Positions 37,189 to 45,985 are shown, numbered from the stretch's first letter. The stretch: 64,000 nt of DNA from Irregularibacter muris (GCF_024622505.1 NZ_JANKAS010000002.1:62001-126000), one strand, 5' to 3'. Program-made: numbers and translations. Notes: generated by a model from the sequence alone, not told the origin.

Positions 37189-37370
37189 TGTATTTTAAAG
37201 GAATTTGTTTCATTGCATAGAAATTTTAACATAAGAGGATAAATTTTTAAGAGACATTATTGATGTAGTATAAAGCATCAAATGGAAAATATTATGGAGC
37301 TATCTGCCAATAGCCTGTTACATTCTTATAGAATAAACCATTGAAACAGAAAAGATTCATACCTTATATT

Positions 37371-38036
37371 CTATAATATTTTAACCTTATTCATCACCAA
37401 TTCAAATTTTGCATCTAAAAAATCCGCCGCTTTTCTACACATCAACATTCGAGAAAGAAATATTTCAAAATAATCCAGTAAAGAACTAATGCTAGTATCA
37501 ATACTTAAATCCAATAAAATTGATCTGGTTTTTTCATCTACCCGCACTTCAGAATGTTCCACAGCATAATTTACTCTATCATGAATGTCAAAGGTGGCAA
37601 AGTCAGTGTTTCTAACCCTACTTCTTCTTACATCGCATTTGTCCCCTAAAATAAGAGCAGCAGAAATTGTATTTATAGCGCAGCCAGTCCCCTCATCATG
37701 ATTGCCAATAGCCGAAATTACTAGAGCAATTTCCTCAGGATCCATCCCTAATCTTTTTAAAAGATCAAAACATAAAACAGCTCCTGTTTGAGCGTGATCT
37801 ATTCGGTTGACCATATTCCCTATATCATGGATATGGGCAGCGATCTTTGCGAGTTCTATTTCTCGTTCACTATAACCAAGGACCTTAAGAATATTAGAAG
37901 CTGTGTCCCCCACCGTAGTTACATGAATAATATCATGTTTAGTAATTCCCAATTCTATCAATAGTTGATCTGCTAGTCTTATATAAGTTTGAATTTCTTT
38001 ATTATTTTTTATATCTTCATAAGTAAGTCTTCCCAT
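37371..38036 (-). CDS. HD domain phosphohydrolase
   Basis: A 221-residue HD-domain protein. The metal site is seen as H in DIIHVTTVGD and the HD pair in AKIAAHIHDIGNM, with a later HDEGTG and HDRVNYAVEHSEVRVD. HD proteins hydrolyse nucleotides or cyclic dinucleotides; this short form without GYP is not a c-di-GMP HD-GYP enzyme. It begins ATG 38036 with AAGGAG upstream. It points away from PadR. Substrate unknown. Confidence 0.85.
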   Translation of the reverse strand: MGRLTYEDIKNNKEIQTYIRLADQLLIELGITKHDIIHVTTVGDTASNILKVLGYSEREIELAKIAAHIHDIGNMVNRIDHAQTGAVLCFDLLKRLGMDPEEIALVISAIGNHDEGTGCAINTISAALILGDKCDVRRSRVRNTDFATFDIHDRVNYAVEHSEVRVDEKTRSILLDLSIDTSISSLLDYFEIFLSRMLMCRKAADFLDAKFELVMNKVKIL

Positions 38037-38299
38037 ACATGGCTCCTTCTTTCTAAGCTATTCATATTTTGCACAAATAGATTTTTTCACAAGAGGATCT
38101 ATATTTTCAATAATCTCTATATAGTATAAACAATTTTATGGATTTTAATATTGGATATCAGAAGAGATGCTTCCTGTTTATCTTTGTACAAGAGTTTTGG
38201 AAACACATTATAAAAATAAAATCAATAGAATATAGGTCCATTTTGTTGAGAGAGAAGCTATTTATAAAGTACTCTTTTTTATGGATAAATGTATCCATT
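38037..38299. other. Intergenic region between the divergent HD and PadR genes
   Basis: Non-coding on balance. A 63-codon plus-strand frame lies here (38138-38329) but has no ribosome site and overlaps the PadR operator. Promoters for both divergent genes must lie here. Confidence 0.5.
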
Positions 38300-38328
38300 T
38301 ATGATATATTAGTATATAATATATCATA
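38300..38328 (+). promoter_or_regulatory. PadR operator over the -10 element
   Basis: TATGATATATTA (38300-38311), five-base centre GTATA, then TAATATATCATA (38317-38328) form a perfect 12-bp inverted repeat. It contains a TATAAT (38315-38320) and lies 26 bases before the padR-type gene. PadR repressors often bind such AT-rich palindromes in their own promoters. Confidence 0.7.
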
Positions 38329-38354
38329 AGCTGATATAGAAAGGAGGGACTTAT

Positions 38355-38684
38355 GTGAAATCTAAAAATTCTTTTGAATCCGGTGAACTTACCGATAATA
38401 TTTTTTATATTTTATTATCCCTTGTGCAGCCTAGACATGGTTATCGTATTATGCAGTTTATCAAAGAAAAAACAGAGGGTCAGTTTGTTATTGGCCCAGC
38501 AACTATGTACACAACTTTAAAAAAATTGCAGGAATATAATTTAATTAGAGAAATCCCAAATAAGGACAATAAAAAGGTCTATATAGCAACGGAAAAGGGA
38601 TTTTTATTACTAGAAGAAAATATAAAAAGACGTAAAAAAATAATTGATTTAGCTGAAAAAATTATGTTGGAGGGGAGAAAATGA
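38355..38684 (+). CDS. PadR family transcriptional regulator
   Basis: A 109-residue winged-helix regulator of the PadR/YwzG type: LSLVQPRHGYRIMQFI and GPATMYTTLKKLQEYNLI are typical. The start is GTG 38355; the ATG two bases before it runs straight into TGA. GGAGGG precedes it. It overlaps the DUF2812 gene by 4 bases, the usual PadR-effector arrangement. A large palindrome over its promoter suggests negative autoregulation. Confidence 0.9.
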   Translation: MKSKNSFESGELTDNIFYILLSLVQPRHGYRIMQFIKEKTEGQFVIGPATMYTTLKKLQEYNLIREIPNKDNKKVYIATEKGFLLLEENIKRRKKIIDLAEKIMLEGRK

Positions 38685-39202
38685 AATATAAAAGAAGAAT
38701 AGGGAACGGGTTAGCATTTCAACCTGAAAAAGATATGGAACTTTTTAGGAAAATGGCCAAAGAGGGATATCATCTATGTGGGTTTAGTAAAATCTTTAGT
38801 TATAAATTTGAAAAAGGAGAGCCAAAGGATTATATTTTTAGTTATACAGCCATAAATAATCCTGATGATGACTATATCGCATATTTTACAGATGCTGGGT
38901 GGGAACCTGTTATGTGTTATCCTAACTTTCAAATATTTAGAGCATTACCAGGAACAGAGCCTGTATATACGGATACCGAGACCTTAGTTGATTTTTATAG
39001 GGAGGAATTAGGGCGATATTCTAAATATTCTATTGGAACGACAATCTTTTTTATAATAAGTTGTTATTTGGCCTTAAATTTCTTCAATAATACTTTAAGT
39101 TTTATTTTATATATCATAGGACTAATTCCTTTTGTATTTACTGTACTACCTCTTTTAGGATTTTTCTATTATTATAGAAAATATACAAGTCAATTAAAGT
39201 AA
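38681..39202 (+). CDS. DUF2812 membrane protein
   Basis: A 173-residue protein. The soluble N-terminal ~115 residues are the DUF2812 domain (KDMELFRKMAKEGYHLCGFS, DAGWEPVMCYPNFQIFR). Two hydrophobic helices (about 120-137 and 145-165) follow. The family is often controlled by a PadR gene next to it, as here (ATGA overlap). Function is not established; a role in envelope stress or peptide sensing has been proposed only by context. Confidence 0.88.
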   Translation: MKYKRRIGNGLAFQPEKDMELFRKMAKEGYHLCGFSKIFSYKFEKGEPKDYIFSYTAINNPDDDYIAYFTDAGWEPVMCYPNFQIFRALPGTEPVYTDTETLVDFYREELGRYSKYSIGTTIFFIISCYLALNFFNNTLSFILYIIGLIPFVFTVLPLLGFFYYYRKYTSQLK

Positions 39203-39286
39203 AACTTGAATTAATTAAATTTTTATTAGGATGGTTTCAATTAGTAAGGCTTTATAAGTAGAAAAGAAGGAAGGAGTGATAAAAAA

Positions 39287-39472
39287 GTGAGTGTAAAAGA
39301 AGAAGAGAGAATATGTCCCATTTGTGGGGGAGATAACAACTGTCAACACGGGCAAGGGGACTGTTGGTGTGACAAAGTTAAGTTTCCAAAAAAGATTTTT
39401 GATATTATCCCTGAGGACAAAAAGGGAAAGGCTTGTGTATGTAAGACTTGCTTAGAAAAGTTCCAAAAATAA
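39287..39472 (+). CDS. Cysteine-rich CWC family protein
   Basis: A 61-residue protein with CPICGGDNNC, GDCWCDKVKFP and CVCKTC: the CWC motif family of small putative zinc proteins. GTG 39287 is preceded by AAGGAG. No partner is obvious. The family has no known function. Confidence 0.88.
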   Translation: MSVKEEERICPICGGDNNCQHGQGDCWCDKVKFPKKIFDIIPEDKKGKACVCKTCLEKFQK

Positions 39473-39641
39473 AGGGGAAAACTGTATAATGTAGAAGTAA
39501 AGACAAAGAATATAATTTACAAAATTATCATATTCATGGAAGGAAATCTAAAAAACTTAGAGGATTAATAAAGGAATTGAAATCAATTTTGAAAAATAAC
39601 ATTAATTATAGGGTAATATTATAGAGCAATATTAAAATGAT

Positions 39642-39702
39642 TTGAAACTGTCGCCACGCATTCTCGTGACTTCAGTCGTGAGTTAGTGGGGACATATGTT
39701 GA
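39642..39702. repeat. Solitary IS605-type left-end sequence
   Basis: 61 bases, 58 identical to 45918-45978 at the left end of the tnpB relic. It holds the imperfect hairpin CTCGTGACTTCAGTCGTGAG (39664-39683). No transposase or right end lies near, so it is probably a solo end or a remnant of excision or deletion. Confidence 0.8.
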
Positions 39703-39738
39703 TGAAAATTGAAAATTATAAAGTTAGGAGAAAAAGCT

Positions 39739-39942
39739 ATGAATGAAATGAATATAGGAATTAGTTGGGTGACTATCATATTTCAAATAGCAAATACTTT
39801 GATCTTAATAGGATTTGTTGCACTATTTTTCTATTTGGTTTTTAAAGTTTTAAAGTCGATAAAGAAAACTGCAAAAATAGAGAATAAAGTAAATGATTTA
39901 GAAAAATCCATACAAAATCTAGAGAATCAAATCAATAAATAA
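39739..39942 (+). CDS. Small single-span membrane protein with coiled-coil tail
   Basis: A 67-residue protein with one hydrophobic helix (about 12-36, TLILIGFVALFFYLVF) followed by a charged helix (KVNDLEKSIQNLENQINK) likely to coil. TTAGGAG (39723-39729) fits ATG 39739 better than the upstream ATG. No family recognised. It precedes the flippase gene by 52 bases. Confidence 0.6.
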   Translation: MNEMNIGISWVTIIFQIANTLILIGFVALFFYLVFKVLKSIKKTAKIENKVNDLEKSIQNLENQINK

Positions 39943-39994
39943 TCCCTAAAAATTATATAGAATTAATTATATTGAATGGTAAAGGGGTAATAGG

Positions 39995-41566
39995 ATGAAA
40001 AAAAGATCATTTATCGGTGGGGCATTCATTTTAGCTGTCGCGGGAATACTGTCAAAATTCATAGGCTTTTTCTTTAGGGTTCCCTTAACCAACATGATTG
40101 GTGCTCAAGGATATGGTTTATATAATTATCCATATCATCTTTATTCTGCAATATTAGCAATTTCTGTTACTGGATTGCCTGTTGCTATATCTACATTAGT
40201 TTCAGCAAAGATCGCAATACATAGATATGATGAAGCCCATAGAGTTTTTAAGATTGCACTAGTCATTATGCTGTTCTTAGGAGTTATTACTTCCTTAGCA
40301 CTTTACCTAGGATCAGGATTTTTAGTCAATACCATTTGGCCACAGGAAGCCTATTACCCCCTTATGGGCTTAGTAATTGCACCTTTCTTTGTTGCTTTAA
40401 TGTCTGTATTTCGGGGATATTTTCAGGGAATGCAGATTATGACAGCTTCATCTATATCCCAGGTATTTGAATCTTTTGGAAGATTAATATTTGGATTGGG
40501 ATTGGCCTATGCATTACTCGACAGAGGAATTGAATATGCGGCTGGAGGTGGTTCCTTTGGGGCCACTGCTGGGGCATTTGTCGGATTGATTGTCATTGTT
40601 TTATATTATTTAAAAGTAAAACCTCAAATAAAAGAAAGAATCCAAAGGCAGGTAAAAAGTGGTGAAAAGGAATCTACTCTAAAGATTATCAAGAATGTTT
40701 TATATCTATCCATACCCATATCCATTGGAGCCTTGGCGGGAACATTGATGCCTTTAATAGACTCATTGATGCTCAAATTAAGATTAAATGTAGCAGGATT
40801 TTCCGAGGAAATATCCACCATACTTTTTGGAAGACTGGGGGCAGCTACTACTCTTATTAATTTTCCCCTTACTATAGCCACAGCGATTGCCATTAGTTTA
40901 GTGCCAGCAATATCTGAAGCATATGCAAAAGGCTTGTTTTCAGAAATAAAAGAAAGACTTGAAACAGGAATGAAGATTGGTTTATACTTGATTTTTCCAG
41001 CCTCTATGGGGTTATTTATACTGGCTGACCCTATTCTTGACTTTATCTTTCCTGCAATCCAGAATGGAGGGAATCTTTTAAGATTTTTATCTATAGCACT
41101 TATCTTTATGACCCTCAATCAGATATTTACAGCATCTATCCAAGGTATCGGAAGACCAATCGTATCGGTGCGGAATTTATTTATAGGAGCAGGATTTAAA
41201 ATTGTAATTAGTTACTATCTAGCGGCATTGCCCTCCATCAATATTTATGGAGCCACGATAGGAACAATTGTGGGATATGTGATTGCTTCATTATTAAACT
41301 ACCACTATTTAAAAAGACAAACCCATTTTGTGATGGATAAAATAAATTTAATATTTAAACCTTTGTTAGCTTCTGTTGTTATGGGAGGAATGGTTTATTA
41401 TACTTATCTGCTTATTATAGGATTTACAGCTAGAAATTCCATTAGTCTTTTAAGCAGCATTGCCTTAGGTGGAATAATATATGGATTGTTACTTTTTTTA
41501 TTCGGGGTTATCCATCCGAAGGAAATGATAGTTTTCATAACCAGGAAGTTGAAAAATAAGAAATAG
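39995..41566 (+). CDS. SpoVB/MurJ-like polysaccharide flippase (MOP superfamily)
   Basis: A 523-residue protein with about 14 hydrophobic helices. SKFIGFFFRVPLTNMIGAQGYGLYN and VFRGYFQGMQIMTASSISQ are the SpoVB/YtgP signature. Such proteins move lipid-linked peptidoglycan or spore cortex precursors outward across the membrane. The start ATG 39995 is preceded by AAAGGGG. Full length. Whether this is the cortex-specific SpoVB or a vegetative YtgP-type cannot be told from sequence alone. Confidence 0.92.
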   Translation: MKKRSFIGGAFILAVAGILSKFIGFFFRVPLTNMIGAQGYGLYNYPYHLYSAILAISVTGLPVAISTLVSAKIAIHRYDEAHRVFKIALVIMLFLGVITSLALYLGSGFLVNTIWPQEAYYPLMGLVIAPFFVALMSVFRGYFQGMQIMTASSISQVFESFGRLIFGLGLAYALLDRGIEYAAGGGSFGATAGAFVGLIVIVLYYLKVKPQIKERIQRQVKSGEKESTLKIIKNVLYLSIPISIGALAGTLMPLIDSLMLKLRLNVAGFSEEISTILFGRLGAATTLINFPLTIATAIAISLVPAISEAYAKGLFSEIKERLETGMKIGLYLIFPASMGLFILADPILDFIFPAIQNGGNLLRFLSIALIFMTLNQIFTASIQGIGRPIVSVRNLFIGAGFKIVISYYLAALPSINIYGATIGTIVGYVIASLLNYHYLKRQTHFVMDKINLIFKPLLASVVMGGMVYYTYLLIIGFTARNSISLLSSIALGGIIYGLLLFLFGVIHPKEMIVFITRKLKNKK

Positions 41567-41800
41567 ATTAGATGGATAATGAATTTTTAAGATATTGGAA
41601 GTACAAAGAATTTATTGAAAAATTATCAATAAAAATCAATTATCAGAATGATAATCTTGAACTTGAATAGAAATGGGATTTTAAATATTTTCTAGTAGGG
41701 ATATCCGATATAATATTAGGTTTGATTTAGTGGGAATTTTTCATATATTGCGTTGTCACTAAAGAAGAGTAGAGAGCAAGTAAATATAGGAGGTCAATAC

Positions 41801-42364
41801 ATGATTGTAGGAAAAAACATCCTTATAAGACAATTGGAACTAGGGGATGAAGAGTATTTGTATAAATGGTGGAATGATGGAGATATAATGGCACATGCTG
41901 CCCTTCCATTTGGTACCCTCCAAAGTAAAGAGTCAATTCGCAGGAATATTTTAAAAGAAATTGAAAGCTCTAACATGTTTTTAGAGAGAAAAAGATTTAT
42001 AATTTGCACTAAGGAAGATATGAAGCCCATTGGTGAAATAAATTATTTAGACTGGTCTGCAAGAAATCAAAAATGTGAGTTGGGTATAAAAATTTGTGAA
42101 ACCATAGAACAAGGCAAGGGCTATGGAAAAGATGCACTGTATCATTTTATTGATTATTTATTTAGATTTTTAAATCTTAATAAAATTGAATTAACGACGA
42201 TGGTGGATAATAAAAGAGCACAGAGTTTATATAAAAAGTTGGGGTTTAAGGAAATAGGAATTAGTAGGCAAGGATATTTTGACAGTAGGATTGGTGATTT
42301 TCAAGATGTCATGTATATGGATTTGTTGAAAGCTGATTGGTTAATTGAGAAAAATAAATTATAA
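41801..42364 (+). CDS. GNAT family N-acetyltransferase (RimJ/RimL-like)
   Basis: A 187-residue acetyltransferase of the ribosomal-protein-serine type fold (IVGKNILIRQLELGDEEYLYKWW). The acetyl-CoA motif is GIKICETIEQGKGYGKDALYH, and the C-terminus has VMYMDLLK. AGGAGGT precedes ATG 41801; an earlier TTG 41753 is not needed. The substrate is unknown. Confidence 0.88.
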   Translation: MIVGKNILIRQLELGDEEYLYKWWNDGDIMAHAALPFGTLQSKESIRRNILKEIESSNMFLERKRFIICTKEDMKPIGEINYLDWSARNQKCELGIKICETIEQGKGYGKDALYHFIDYLFRFLNLNKIELTTMVDNKRAQSLYKKLGFKEIGISRQGYFDSRIGDFQDVMYMDLLKADWLIEKNKL

Positions 42365-42394
42365 ATAGATTAAAGATTACATGTCAAAGGAAAA

Positions 42395-42423
42395 TTGACA
42401 AAAATTATAAATCCCTTTATTTT
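42395..42423 (+). promoter_or_regulatory. Promoter of a tiny transcription unit
   Basis: TTGACA (42395-42400), a 17-base spacer and TATTTT (42418-42423). It would drive a ~110-base transcript that ends at 42540. Confidence 0.55.
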
Positions 42424-42444
42424 ACCTCTATAAGGGGGAGAGAA

Positions 42445-42477
42445 ATGTGGAATATATTCAGCAATAAAACCTTCTAA
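42445..42477 (+). CDS. Ten-codon ORF with a strong ribosome site
   Basis: GGGGG (42434-42438) is 6 bases before ATG 42445, followed by codons for MWNIFSNKTF and TAA. A promoter lies upstream and a terminator downstream. It may be a leader peptide or microprotein; the region has no longer gene before the terminator. Real translation is only suggested. Confidence 0.4.
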   Translation: MWNIFSNKTF

Positions 42478-42498
42478 ATATTAAAAAATAATTCAATC

Positions 42499-42540
42499 AG
42501 TAGAGACCTTCACAGCAATAAAAGGTTACTCTACTTTTTT
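42499..42540 (+). terminator. Terminator of the tiny transcription unit
   Basis: AGTAGAG-ACCTT pairs with AAGGT-TA-CTCTACT (small bulge), then TTTTTT. The remaining 230 bases to the next gene hold no recognised feature. Confidence 0.75.
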
Positions 42541-42771
42541 ATTTTGCTTATGAAATATAAACATTATCTAGAGGATTTTAAAGTATTTATGTAGAATAGA
42601 AAAAGAAATCAATAATTTCCAAATATTTAAAAATTTACATTGAGTTGTGGAGGAAGACACAGAAAAGCGGGAGACATCTTATTCTAAGTGGTACTATACA
42701 TCCTTTATATTTTGTATATTAGTAGAAAAAGGTAATATTAAAAATTGTGAGAGTATAAGGGGATAAGTAAA
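42541..42771. other. Intergenic, nothing recognised
   Basis: AT-rich non-coding stretch before a TTG-started membrane-protein gene. AAGGGGAT at its end is that gene's ribosome site. No hairpin or promoter pair is convincing. Confidence 0.5.
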
Positions 42772-43197
42772 TTGAACAATAAGAAATATAAAAAAACTTA
42801 TAAACCATTGATAGCTTGGCTAATTGGATATCCGGTTATAGCAATTATCATTATCGAAAGATTGTCTATTTTATCTACAAAAGTATCTACATTAGTTTCA
42901 TTGATTATTATGGTTATTAGTTTATATATATTAATGTTTATAATATATAAGGGTGAATATGTATATTGGATCAATGGTGGTCCTAATTATGAGGAAGCAA
43001 AGTCAGCAGGTAGTGAAAAAAGAAAAGAATATGCAAAAGCATATTTAAATATATTTCTTAAAATGATGTTGATATCATTTTTATATGGAATCATAAGTTT
43101 ATTCTTTAATTTTTCAATATGGATGGATATTTTGCTTATTTCCCTACTAATTATCATAATAGCATTTTCAACAATCCTAATAAAATTTAATAAATAA
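42772..43197 (+). CDS. Hypothetical membrane protein, four spans
   Basis: A 141-residue protein with about four hydrophobic helices (12-30, 36-58, 97-112, 118-137) and a central charged stretch (GGPNYEEAKSAGSEKRKEYAKA). It starts at TTG 42772 with AAGGGGAT upstream. No family recognised. It stands alone on its strand in an accessory region. Confidence 0.6.
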   Translation: MNNKKYKKTYKPLIAWLIGYPVIAIIIIERLSILSTKVSTLVSLIIMVISLYILMFIIYKGEYVYWINGGPNYEEAKSAGSEKRKEYAKAYLNIFLKMMLISFLYGIISLFFNFSIWMDILLISLLIIIIAFSTILIKFNK

Positions 43198-43313
43198 AAT
43201 ATTTATGATAGGAGTGATTTACCTAGTGCACCCACTACGGCACATTCTTTATAGGCTATGTTGCAACTGTTAAATTAAATAAAGCAGGGTAAAAATAAAG
43301 AGGAGGATTTTTA

Positions 43314-43496
43314 ATGTCCAAAGACAAAAGATTTATTACTATTCATAAAGAAGGAACTTTATCAGGATGTAAGATAATGGTAGATAGTGAAACGGGTGTA
43401 AATTATTTATATTCTTGGAATGGCTATTCTGGAGGTATGACAGTATTATTAAATAAAGATGGTGAGCCAGTAGTTACCCCTCTAGATGTAGATTAG
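43314..43496 (+). CDS. DUF6440 family protein
   Basis: A 60-residue protein: RFITIHKEGTLSGCKIMVD, then TGVNYLYSWNGYSGGMTVLL and a C-terminal PVVTPLDVD. This small beta protein family is widespread in Clostridia with no known function. AGAGGAGG precedes ATG 43314. A broken copy lies at 47629-47799. Confidence 0.85.
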   Translation: MSKDKRFITIHKEGTLSGCKIMVDSETGVNYLYSWNGYSGGMTVLLNKDGEPVVTPLDVD

Positions 43497-43549
43497 TCTA
43501 ATATTATGTTTCATTAATAGAATATCGTTCTATAGAGAGGAAGATGAAA

Positions 43550-43867
43550 ATGAATTTATCTCAAATACAAGGAATGGTGAAAGAGTTTACAAGGAGTAAA
43601 AATATGGACTCAGGTATTAGTATGAGAATAATTGATTTGGCATCTGAAGTTGGTGAGCTATCAAAAGAAGTTTTAAAAGGGACAGACTATGGTAGTAAAA
43701 ACTTTAAAAAAACTGAAGAATGGCAAAGTGAAATTGGAGATGTATTATTTTCTTTAATTTGCATTGCAAATCAAACCGATACTAATTTAGAAGATTCCTT
43801 GAATTATGTACTTGATAAATATGAAAAGAGATTTGCAAATAAAGGAGATTTAGGCTCTGGAAGATAG
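43550..43867 (+). CDS. MazG-like nucleotide pyrophosphohydrolase
   Basis: A 105-residue all-alpha NTP-PPase. The metal motifs are ASEVGELSKEV (E-x2-E) and EIGDVLFSL (E-x2-D). These enzymes hydrolyse unwanted (d)NTPs to NMP and PPi. ATG 43550 is preferred over 43544 by spacing from GAGAGG (43535-43540). Short compared with MazG but typical of the MazG-like class. No toxin partner is adjacent. Confidence 0.88.
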   Translation: MNLSQIQGMVKEFTRSKNMDSGISMRIIDLASEVGELSKEVLKGTDYGSKNFKKTEEWQSEIGDVLFSLICIANQTDTNLEDSLNYVLDKYEKRFANKGDLGSGR

Positions 43868-43907
43868 AATTTAATTGCATATTTTCTAACAAAGAAGGAA
43901 AAAATTC

Positions 43908-43971
43908 TTGACTTATTGGGTTTATCGTAATAAACTAATAACAAATAGGTCTACTTTAATAAACCCAATAA
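43908..43971 (+). promoter_or_regulatory. Promoter and inverted repeat before the blaI-type gene
   Basis: TTGACT (43908-43913), a 17-base spacer and TAAACT (43931-43936). TTATTGGGTTTA (43913-43924) and TAAACCCAATAA (43960-43971) are perfect 12-bp inverted arms flanking the -10, the right arm touching the ribosome site. They are probably operator arms for the BlaI-type repressor. Confidence 0.65.
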
Positions 43972-43982
43972 GGAGGATGAAT

Positions 43983-44345
43983 ATGGAAAAATTTAAACTA
44001 TTTGATGCTGAACAAAAATTTATGGACATCGTTTGGGAGCTAGAACCTATTAATTCAACTCAATTAACAAAGATTTGCTCAAAAAGGTTAGGATGGAAGA
44101 AATCTACTACCTATACAATTATTCGGAAACTATCTGAACGGGGTATTGTAAAAAATGAAGAGGCTACAGTAACAGCACTAGTAAAGCAAGAACAGGTCCA
44201 AAAATATGAAAGTGAAGTATTATTAGAAAAATCTTTTGATGGATCACTTCCAACCTTCATTGCGACATTTTTAAAAGATAAAAAACTATCGAAAAGAGAA
44301 GCAGAGGAGATAAAGAAAATGATAGAGGAGGCTATCCATGAATGA
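43983..44345 (+). CDS. BlaI/MecI/CopY-family repressor
   Basis: A 120-residue winged-helix repressor (AEQKFMDIVWELEPINSTQLTKI, GWKKSTTYTIIRKLSERGIV). ATG 43983 fits GGAGG at 43972-43976; upstream ATGs do not. It overlaps the BlaR1-type sensor gene by 8 bases. In the family, proteolysis triggered by BlaR1 relieves repression. No beta-lactamase is nearby, so the regulated target is unknown; the pair probably controls itself and distant genes. Confidence 0.92.
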   Translation: MEKFKLFDAEQKFMDIVWELEPINSTQLTKICSKRLGWKKSTTYTIIRKLSERGIVKNEEATVTALVKQEQVQKYESEVLLEKSFDGSLPTFIATFLKDKKLSKREAEEIKKMIEEAIHE

Positions 44346-45915
44346 TCTTTTTCTTTCTCTCCTAAATATGAGCTTAACGGCTAGCTATGTGGCTATAATT
44401 ATTATAGGGGTGAGATGGGTTCTAAAAAAGATTCATGCACCAAATATACTTTGCTATGCTCTTTGGATAATTATGCTCTTTCGGCTCGTTAGCCCCATAT
44501 CCTTTGAAAGTGACATAAGCTTTATCCCGAAAAAAGTAGAAATAGGATCACAAATTACACACATCCAACAACTAGAAAAGCAAGAAAAGATAGATACTTC
44601 TGCAAATAAATTAACCAAAACTTCTCCTAACCCTACAGAAACACCAGCTATTTCAAATAATATAAAAAAGGAAATGAATCTTAAAGAATGGTTTTTAAAC
44701 GTCATACCTATTATTTGGTTATTTGGTGTTATTTGCCTATTATTATATCTGATGATTTCTTATATTCGATTGAGGAAAAAAATATCTATAGCTACTATTG
44801 TCAAAGACAACATCTTTCAAACCGATCGCATACAAACTCCTTTTGTTTTTGGATTAATGAAACCAAGAATCTATATTCCTATAAATTTCTCACAACAAGA
44901 AGCTGATTACGTTATTGAACATGAAAAGGTTCATATTAGACGCAAAGACCATTTGGTTAAGTTAATAGGGTTTCTTGCCCTTACTCTTCACTGGTTTAAT
45001 CCACTTATTTGGCTTTCCTATATGCTTATGGTCAAAGATATGGAAATGTCCTGTGACGAAAGAGTAATAAAAAAATATAATCGGGCCATCTGTGTTAATT
45101 ATTCAAAGTCTTTACTTTCTCTTTCAGAAAGGCAAAGCGGATTATTTACTTCTATTCCTTTCAAGAGAAATAATGTAAAATCCCGAGTGAAAAATATTTT
45201 ACATTATAAAAGACCTGCTTCTTGGGTTGTGATAATTATTTGTATGGTGTTATTATTGTTGTCAATCAATTTATTAACTAATCCAAGAGGAACAAATATG
45301 TCTTTACAATATAAAGCAATGATAAACACGATTAAAAATATAGAAATTAGTGAAAACAAACTCATTACTCTAAACACGACCTTTGATGAATATAAACAAG
45401 CTTTTGAAGGGAAATTCATTACAGAGAATTTGGAGAAACATTTTATAGGGGAAGATCAAGGAGCAGCGTTTCCCTATGGATTAGTTTTAAAAGGAGACAT
45501 AGATCAAGAATTTTTAGATGATCCGATGAAGCACGTTGATCAAAATAGTGAAGTAAATGTTGTTAGTCTAGTTATAACACAAAAGCTCACAAAAATAGAT
45601 TTCTCTAGGTTATATTTAAATGATGCAAAGGATAAAGCAACGATTTATGCTAAAAAGTTATATGAATATCATGAAAATGATAACTTTAGTGATATAAAAG
45701 ATCTTGATATTATAAAGAGTCAGGTATTGATAGAAAAATATATATTCAAAAAAGTGGATAACCAATGGAAGATCATGTCTACAGACGAGAAATTTATAGA
45801 GTATATTGGTGAAAATCAAGAAACTGGTGAAGAGGAGTTAGTTGTTTTCTGTGAGATTATGCATCAGAATGAAGAGATTGAGTATATTAAGACAATTGAG
45901 GTTGATGAAAATTAA
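44338..45915 (+). CDS. BlaR1-type M56 metalloprotease sensor with a non-penicillin-binding C-terminus
   Basis: A 525-residue membrane protein. Hydrophobic helices near 15, 37, 123 and 295 anchor an M56 zinc protease with H195-E-K-V-H199. The protease domain continues to SCDERVIKKY. The extracellular C-terminal ~210 residues lack the SxxK/KTG motifs of BlaR1 penicillin-binding domains and resemble nothing I know, so the signal is not obviously a beta-lactam. It follows the repressor with an 8-base overlap. An IS605-type element is inserted right after its stop codon. Confidence 0.88.
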   Translation: MNDLFLSLLNMSLTASYVAIIIIGVRWVLKKIHAPNILCYALWIIMLFRLVSPISFESDISFIPKKVEIGSQITHIQQLEKQEKIDTSANKLTKTSPNPTETPAISNNIKKEMNLKEWFLNVIPIIWLFGVICLLLYLMISYIRLRKKISIATIVKDNIFQTDRIQTPFVFGLMKPRIYIPINFSQQEADYVIEHEKVHIRRKDHLVKLIGFLALTLHWFNPLIWLSYMLMVKDMEMSCDERVIKKYNRAICVNYSKSLLSLSERQSGLFTSIPFKRNNVKSRVKNILHYKRPASWVVIIICMVLLLLSINLLTNPRGTNMSLQYKAMINTIKNIEISENKLITLNTTFDEYKQAFEGKFITENLEKHFIGEDQGAAFPYGLVLKGDIDQEFLDDPMKHVDQNSEVNVVSLVITQKLTKIDFSRLYLNDAKDKATIYAKKLYEYHENDNFSDIKDLDIIKSQVLIEKYIFKKVDNQWKIMSTDEKFIEYIGENQETGEEELVVFCEIMHQNEEIEYIKTIEVDEN

Positions 45916-45985
45916 AATTGAAACTGTCGCTACGCATTCTCGAGACTTCAGTCGTGAGTTAGTGAGGACATATGTTGAAAAAAAA

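Noticed and set aside
38138-38329. A 63-codon plus-strand frame before PadR
   Set aside because: No ribosome site, no recognisable protein pattern, and it runs through the predicted operator and -10.
41639-41655. A Fur-box-like site ATTATCA-gaa-TGATAAT before the GNAT gene
   Set aside because: The two arms are in the reverse order of a Fur box and have a 3-base centre; it is not close to a promoter.
43983-45915. A beta-lactam resistance locus
   Set aside because: The BlaI/BlaR1 genes lack a nearby beta-lactamase, and the BlaR1 C-terminus has no penicillin-binding motifs.
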